Source of the DNA: Marinagarivorans cellulosilyticus
GTDB taxonomy: Bacteria > Pseudomonadota > Gammaproteobacteria > Pseudomonadales > Cellvibrionaceae
DNA length: 64,000 nt
Direction of reading: 5' to 3'
Assembly: GCF_021655555.1 (NCBI RefSeq)
Contig: NZ_AP023086.1
Location: 806,001 to 870,000, forward strand
Shown: positions 59,407 to 64,000 of the stretch, one piece after another
How the letters are laid out: each line of letters begins with the position of its first letter
Position numbering within the stretch: the first letter of the stretch is position 1
Made by a program: the position numbers and the translations under genes
The notes under the pieces: model-generated
Databases searched by the model: none
The model's input: only the letters and a program-made list of their open reading frames with translations
What the model was told of the DNA's origin: nothing

Positions 59407-60228
59407 ATGCCAGAGCTGCCAGAAGTAGAGACAACCTGCCGAGGAATTCGCCCGCATGTAAAGGGGCGCGTGGTAACCGATGTTGTGGTGCGTAATGGTC
59501 GCTTGCGTTGGCCTGTTGATACCCAATTGGCGAGCATTATCAGCGGTAGCACCCTGCGCGAGGTATCGCGGCGGGCAAAGTATGTGATGTTAACCTTCGA
59601 TGCGGGCGTGTTATTGGTTCATTTGGGTATGTCGGGTAGCTTGCGCGTTATAGAGCCTGGCGCCGCTATTGGTAAGCACGATCATATAGATGTGGTTTTT
59701 GGTCGCGCTTTGGCGCTGCGCTTTAATGACCCTCGACGTTTTGGCGCTTTTGTATGGCATGGAGATGCTGCAACAATTGATGCGCACGCCTTGTTGGCGC
59801 ACTTGGGTCCAGAGCCGCTATCGGAAGATTTCTCGGGGGATTACCTTTACACCCAAGCGCGCAATAAAAAAACGCCGCTAAAGAGCTTTATTATGGATGC
59901 CAAGGTGGTTGTAGGCGTAGGTAACATTTATGCGAACGAAGCGCTATTTGCTGCAGGTTTGCACCCGCTTAAAGATGCCGGCAAGCTAACTCGGCCTAAA
60001 GCGGCACGCTTGGTCGCCGAGATTAAAACAGTATTGGCTCATGCTATTGAGCGCGGAGGCACAACATTGCGCGACTTTGTTGGCGGCGACGGCAAGCCCG
60101 GTTACTTCGCACAAGAATTAAACGTCTACGGCCACGGCGGTAAACCTTGCCCGCGCTGCGCCAAGGCGCTAACCGAAAAACGCCTGCAGAATCGTACAAC
60201 GGTTTATTGCAGCAACTGCCAGAAGTAA
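59407..60228 (+). CDS. mutM: Formamidopyrimidine-DNA glycosylase
   Basis: 273 residues; removes 8-oxoguanine. Catalytic Pro at position 2 and Glu3 in PELPEVETTCRG. H2TH domain around FIMDAKVVVGVGNIYANEAL, and a C-terminal zinc finger CPRC, then CSNC. Usual place after rpmG. Confidence 0.97.
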   Translation: MPELPEVETTCRGIRPHVKGRVVTDVVVRNGRLRWPVDTQLASIISGSTLREVSRRAKYVMLTFDAGVLLVHLGMSGSLRVIEPGAAIGKHDHIDVVFGRALALRFNDPRRFGAFVWHGDAATIDAHALLAHLGPEPLSEDFSGDYLYTQARNKKTPLKSFIMDAKVVVGVGNIYANEALFAAGLHPLKDAGKLTRPKAARLVAEIKTVLAHAIERGGTTLRDFVGGDGKPGYFAQELNVYGHGGKPCPRCAKALTEKRLQNRTTVYCSNCQK

Positions 60229-60291
60229 ACACCTGTGCTAGACTGCGCCGCCTTATTGTGAACGAAAATATTAACCAAGTGCGGAGCAGTT

Positions 60292-60909
60292 ATGTCTGAT
60301 TATTCAACAGTAGAAAAGAAAGTAAGTTACGGCATTGGCCGTCAGCTAGGCGACCAGTTATTGGCCAACCCTTTTGATGGTATGGATATCGCCTCTGTAT
60401 CTGCCGGTTTAAAAGATGCCTTTGAAGGCAGCGAATTCGCTGTTGCCCGTGAAGATCTCGATGTCGCGTTTAAAGAAATCAGCGCTCGCATTCAAGCTCA
60501 GCGCGCAGAGCAATCCAAAGAACTTGCCGCAGAAGGCGAAGCCTTTTTGGCCGAGAACGCCAATAAAGAAGGCGTTACAGTGCTTGAGTCGGGTCTTCAG
60601 TATGAAGTTATCACAGAAGGCTCTGGCGCTAAGCCGTCTAAAACATCTACTGTGCGCACGCATTACCACGGTACCTTGACTAACGGTTCGGTATTCGACA
60701 GCTCAGTGGAGCGTGGCGAGCCAGCAGAATTTCGTGTAGACGGCGTTATTGCCGGTTGGACCGAGGCTTTGCAATTGATGCCTACTGGCTCAAAGTGGCG
60801 CTTATTTATACCGCATAACCTTGCTTATGGTGAGCGTGGTGCTGGCGGCGCTATTGGTCCTTACTCGGCGCTTGTGTTTGAAGTTGAACTTATTGATATC
60901 GTGGCATAA
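60292..60909 (+). CDS. fklB: FKBP-type peptidyl-prolyl isomerase (FklB-like)
   Basis: 205 residues. An N-terminal helical dimerisation region (about 1-85: VSYGIGRQLGDQL) precedes a C-terminal FKBP domain (about 112-205: VRTHYHGTLTNGSVFDSS, then YGERGAGGAIGPYSALVFEVEL). No signal peptide, so cytosolic FKBP22 type rather than secreted Mip. rdgC follows after 6 bp. Confidence 0.92.
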   Translation: MSDYSTVEKKVSYGIGRQLGDQLLANPFDGMDIASVSAGLKDAFEGSEFAVAREDLDVAFKEISARIQAQRAEQSKELAAEGEAFLAENANKEGVTVLESGLQYEVITEGSGAKPSKTSTVRTHYHGTLTNGSVFDSSVERGEPAEFRVDGVIAGWTEALQLMPTGSKWRLFIPHNLAYGERGAGGAIGPYSALVFEVELIDIVA

Positions 60910-60915
60910 CGGATT

Positions 60916-61815
60916 ATGTGGTTTAAAAACCTGCGTTTGTACCGTTTAACAGAAGCTTTTAAAACTTCACCAGAAGATCTTAATGAGCACTTAAGCGGAC
61001 ATGTTTTTAACCCGTGCGGCAAGCTGGATCTCAAGCGGCAGGGCTTCGTGCCCCCGCTTGGGCGCCACTCAGACTTACTTGTGCACGCGATTCCCGGCTA
61101 CATTATGGTGGCTTTAAAGCGCCAAGAAAAAATATTACCAGGCGGTGTTATTCGCGAAGCGCTCGAAGAAAAAGTGCAGCTTATTAGCGACCAAGAAGGT
61201 CGCAGGGTTAGCCGCAAAGAGCGTGATGGCTTGAAAGACGAGTTGGTCTTTGAGCTATTGCCAAAAGCCTTTGTGAAGAACTCGGTCGATTTTGCTTACA
61301 TCGCACCGCAGCAAGGTTATATTGTTGTTAATGCTGGCTCTGCCGGGCGCGCGGAAGAATTGCTTTCGGCTCTGCGTGAGGCGCTAGGCTCCTTGCCTTG
61401 TATACCTGTATCGACAAAAACGCCTGTACCACAAGTGCTTACGCGTTGGCTGTTGGAAAACCCCGAAAGTGGTTTTGAGTTAGGCGAAGAGTGCGAGCTT
61501 AAAGCGGCAAAAGACGAGCGCGTCGTACGCTGTAAAAAGCAAGACTTAACGGCAGACGAAGTGCTAAGTCATATTCATACCGGCATGGTTGTGAATAAGC
61601 TGGCTTTTAACTGGAAGGATATTGTTACTGGCGTTATCGAAGATGACCTCGCCATCAAGCGCTTGCGCTTTGGTGATGAAATTAAAGATAAAGCCGCAGA
61701 TTCCCACCCAGAAACCGCCGCCGAAGAGTTCGATACCGAATTTGCAGTCATGACGCTTGAAATGAAAAGCTTTATTGAAGCCTTGGCGCAAGCCTTTGGT
61801 TTTAACGAGTCGTAA
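60916..61815 (+). CDS. rdgC: Recombination-associated protein RdgC
   Basis: 299 residues; ring-shaped dimer that coats double-stranded DNA and limits RecA. Starts MWFKNLRLYRL, and has FVPPLGRHSDLLVH and LPGGVIREALEEKV, the family signatures. Part of the group from 60292 to 62429 with gaps of a few bases. Confidence 0.95.
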   Translation: MWFKNLRLYRLTEAFKTSPEDLNEHLSGHVFNPCGKLDLKRQGFVPPLGRHSDLLVHAIPGYIMVALKRQEKILPGGVIREALEEKVQLISDQEGRRVSRKERDGLKDELVFELLPKAFVKNSVDFAYIAPQQGYIVVNAGSAGRAEELLSALREALGSLPCIPVSTKTPVPQVLTRWLLENPESGFELGEECELKAAKDERVVRCKKQDLTADEVLSHIHTGMVVNKLAFNWKDIVTGVIEDDLAIKRLRFGDEIKDKAADSHPETAAEEFDTEFAVMTLEMKSFIEALAQAFGFNES

Positions 61816-61817
61816 TT

Positions 61818-62429
61818 ATGTTTAAGCCCCTCTTTTCTTATTGTACTGCGGTGGCGCTAGCCGTGCCGATTATGGTGAGTGCGAGCGAGCCTGTAGCGGT
61901 TAAAGTGCCGGCTAAGGCCGCCGCTGTTCAAAAAGCGCGGGCAACTTTAGCGCCAGAGGATACCGCGGCTGCCCGCTTGCTGGGTTTAGTTCTGGATACT
62001 TACGTGCCTAAAACGTTGCACGAAGAAAAGGGGGTGCCTTGGCTTGGCGGCAAGCGCTCTATTAAAATTTCTAAGGTTGGGCAGGCAAAATTAACCAGTG
62101 ATGAGCAAACCATTACGGTGTCCTTCCCGTTGAGGGCTGTGTTGGCCGGTAATGTCGATACCAACATTGTATTGCTGCAAATTAAGGCGGCGTGCCGAGC
62201 CGAGTTTACAGCGCCAGCAGCGATAAAATTGGCGGTGGACTTTACCAAAAAGCCTTTGCAGGTGGGCACTGTTATTGATGTTGTGGTGCCGCCGGTAACG
62301 GCAGACTGTGACGGTTATCAACTACCGGTGCAGCCGCTGTTACAAGCTGTTATCGAACAGCAAAAGCCCAAATGGCAAACAGATATACAACAACAAATTG
62401 CCGATGGCCTTATGGTGCTCGGTATATAA
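61818..62429 (+). CDS. Secreted protein of unknown function
   Basis: 203 residues with a signal peptide (cut after VSASE or near it). The mature part is rich in Ala, Val and Lys, contains two Cys (KAACRAEF and TADCDGYQ) that may form a disulfide, and has no motif I can assign. Two bp after rdgC, so probably co-transcribed, but there is no clear functional link. Confidence 0.65.
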   Translation: MFKPLFSYCTAVALAVPIMVSASEPVAVKVPAKAAAVQKARATLAPEDTAAARLLGLVLDTYVPKTLHEEKGVPWLGGKRSIKISKVGQAKLTSDEQTITVSFPLRAVLAGNVDTNIVLLQIKAACRAEFTAPAAIKLAVDFTKKPLQVGTVIDVVVPPVTADCDGYQLPVQPLLQAVIEQQKPKWQTDIQQQIADGLMVLGI

Positions 62430-62482
62430 GGTGCATTTAAGCGCCGTAACATTAGCTAAATCTCTTTTGAGGGGGAATCGCG

Positions 62483-63094
62483 ATGCAAAACCTTCAGCGT
62501 TACACAACGAATATTCGTAACCACTATTTGAATATTTATTTGGATGCTATTGCATCGTTTAAAAGCACGCATGCGCAAGCCGATGTTGAGGCGCTTGCCA
62601 GTGTTAATGGGGTGGAAGGGCAGCCAGAAATTTTTCGCTGGCGGCGTTTTGATTTAGTGGATCAAGCAACTCAGCCACCACAAATTGCTAACTTTCGACC
62701 GGATACACATGTTTCCTTTGAGCCGCAAAGTATAACCTGGCAAAAGAAAATGAAAGTGCGCTTAGAGCCGATGGCGTGGAACGATGTTGAGTTTGAATGT
62801 TCTGGCTTGAATATGCATAAGTCGCAGCTAGAGCATTGGGCTATTCGTTGGTTGGACCCGCAAAATAAACGCGAAGTGGACAACCACGGCATAGGTGGGC
62901 GAATTCATAGCGTGTCTTTTCCGCAGAAAAAAGTAAACCGCCAAGTCTTCTTTGTGGACTTTGGCTCTGCACCGATTCAAGCGTTTCAAGAATTGCTACA
63001 AGTACTGATGCTGGCAGAAACGAAAAAAGTGCGCATTCGCACCGCACGTTTACGCGCTAGCGAAGCTGAAGAAGAACAAGCTTCGACCTCTTAA
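62483..63094 (+). CDS. Cytosolic protein of unknown function
   Basis: 203 residues from ATG 62483, which follows GAGGGGGA. No signal or membrane segment. WRRFDLVDQATQ, SITWQKKMKVRLEPMAWNDVEFEC and HWAIRWLDPQNKREVD suggest a beta-rich fold. It converges with, and overlaps by four bases, the regulator gene at 63091. Not recognised. Confidence 0.65.
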   Translation: MQNLQRYTTNIRNHYLNIYLDAIASFKSTHAQADVEALASVNGVEGQPEIFRWRRFDLVDQATQPPQIANFRPDTHVSFEPQSITWQKKMKVRLEPMAWNDVEFECSGLNMHKSQLEHWAIRWLDPQNKREVDNHGIGGRIHSVSFPQKKVNRQVFFVDFGSAPIQAFQELLQVLMLAETKKVRIRTARLRASEAEEEQASTS

Positions 63095-64000
63095 AATAGC
63101 TCAATATCTTGTGTGGCCTCGGCAGGCGCAGCATTTGCCGAGGCCAAATTCTCCTCAATAATTCGCGTTTGTTCGGCGCTTAATATCTGCAGCAGTTTTA
63201 CCATTGTATTCAGTGCATGCTCGACGGAGTCCACACTGTTGGCTTCTTCGTGTAAACGGTTGGCTGCAATATCAATTTGTTTAAGTACGTAATCTTCTTG
63301 GTCGCCTTCTAGCCCCATTTTGTGGAGCTGTGTGCTTAGCTCTGTGGTGAGGTTTAGCATAATGGCGCGCACATTGTTTTGATTGGTCGTTACTGTTGCC
63401 GACACTTGCTTTAGCAGTTTTTCTAAGCCGCTTGCGCTGCGGGATAAATGCTCGCTTTGGGTTTTAAGGGCGTTTTCAGCGTCGAGTATTCTGACCTTTG
63501 CATCGCAAGCCCCCAGTACAAAAGGGAGGGTGTCTTTAATTCGGCCGTAGCGGGTGCGATCCTCCAGCGGCATGTTTTTAATTAACAGTGCAACTTGCGG
63601 ATAGTTGATTAAAGTACGGCAGCCGAAATCAACAAAGCGTTGCTCGCTGTGCATCATGTGCAGTAAATCTTCTTCTATTGGGCTAATCGGGCGCTGTTGA
63701 TCGCCGTAAAAGCGCTGACCGTCGCAGCAGGTAAACATTGCAGCGCAGTTTAAGCCTAAGTCGGTCACCACGCTGGTTAGCGCTTGTGCTAGCTCGTCGT
63801 AATTGCGAACGTTATAAGATTGCTCTACGAAACGTACAGCCTTGCCTAATTCGAAGCTAGTACTCATCGCTTCCATGGCGGTTTTTTCTGCTTGTTCGGC
63901 AGATCGAACGAGGGTTGCCCTTTTTAGGTACGCGTCGGTAATTTTTGTAAGTTTTTGCTGAAGGAATTCGGGTTCGCAGGGTTTGGTGAGATAGTCGTCG
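63091..64000 (-). CDS. Response regulator with coiled-coil output (N-terminus outside window)
   Basis: The minus-strand frame runs past the ATG at 63876 to the end of the window. The first readable residues, DDYLTKPCEPEFLQQKL, are the end of a REC domain (conserved K-P pair after alpha-4). Then comes a helical linker, a region that may be a small sensor (ALTSVVTDLGLNCAAMFTC), and a coiled coil (about the last 120 residues). The phospho-acceptor Asp lies outside the window. Output unknown. Confidence 0.75.
   Translation of the reverse strand, partial: DDYLTKPCEPEFLQQKLTKITDAYLKRATLVRSAEQAEKTAMEAMSTSFELGKAVRFVEQSYNVRNYDELAQALTSVVTDLGLNCAAMFTCCDGQRFYGDQQRPISPIEEDLLHMMHSEQRFVDFGCRTLINYPQVALLIKNMPLEDRTRYGRIKDTLPFVLGACDAKVRILDAENALKTQSEHLSRSASGLEKLLKQVSATVTTNQNNVRAIMLNLTTELSTQLHKMGLEGDQEDYVLKQIDIAANRLHEEANSVDSVEHALNTMVKLLQILSAEQTRIIEENLASANAAPAEATQDIELF

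Noticed and set aside
1..64000. tRNA or rRNA genes
   Set aside because: No cloverleaf with GGTTCGAATCC-type T-arm or rRNA stretch recognised by eye. GTTCGA-like strings seen lie inside protein genes or repeats.

Overview
The window is chromosomal DNA of a gammaproteobacterium. Crc next to pyrE, the run slmA / argB / algC-type PMM-PGM / coaBC / radC / rpmB / rpmG / mutM, and an NhaD-type Na+/H+ antiporter point to a marine relative of Pseudomonas, most likely in or near the Cellvibrionaceae. This is inferred from gene content and order; no 16S gene is present.

Layout. 1-2,900 is accessory DNA: the tail of an unrecognised gene, a RAYT-type (HUH) transposase with REP-like ends, and three decayed C-terminal gene fragments, two of which start right beside the REP-like motif. 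2,850-9,750 is the most interesting part. One promoter, overlapped by a 25-bp palindrome, drives a trypco2 protein, a trypsin-like protease, a MoxR AAA+ ATPase and a 943-residue protein joining a vWA-like region to a C-terminal FGE-sulfatase/C-type-lectin (FGS) domain; a second, smaller FGS protein follows. The two FGS genes end in gap-free 144-bp repeats (8556-8699 and 9603-9746) that differ almost only at first and second codon positions, mostly in NNC codons. This is the pattern left by adenine-specific mutagenic retrohoming of a diversity-generating retroelement (DGR). Neither reverse transcriptase nor template repeat is in the window; only a short possible relic of a DGR accessory gene lies between the two genes. 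I read the locus as a ternary (trypsin / MoxR / vWA) conflict system with hypervariable ligand-binding ends.

9,750-10,800 is non-coding and highly structured. It holds a 245-bp fold-back element with perfect 26-bp inverted ends and GGA-loop hairpins, which could be a MITE or a CsrA/RsmA-binding RNA, and then four tandem copies of a roughly 144-bp multi-hairpin repeat ending at prfB.

From 10,801 on the DNA is mostly core genome: prfB (programmed +1 frameshift), lysS, ung; a periplasmic binding protein divergent from a histidine kinase and a REC/GGDEF-like/EAL regulator; a MacB-like ABC export operon with its adaptor; hemL, thiE and a thiD-like gene; two S41 lipoprotein proteases around a small lipoprotein; a LysR regulator divergent from azoR and a pirin gene whose end lies in a MITE-like repeat; pgi, ispB, an MCP, rplU-rpmA-obgE-proB; a HisC-like aminotransferase, nhaD and a PqiA-like protein; crc divergent from pyrE; slmA, argB, PMM/PGM, coaBC; radC, rpmB-rpmG, mutM, an FKBP isomerase and rdgC. 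The window ends inside a response-regulator gene on the minus strand.
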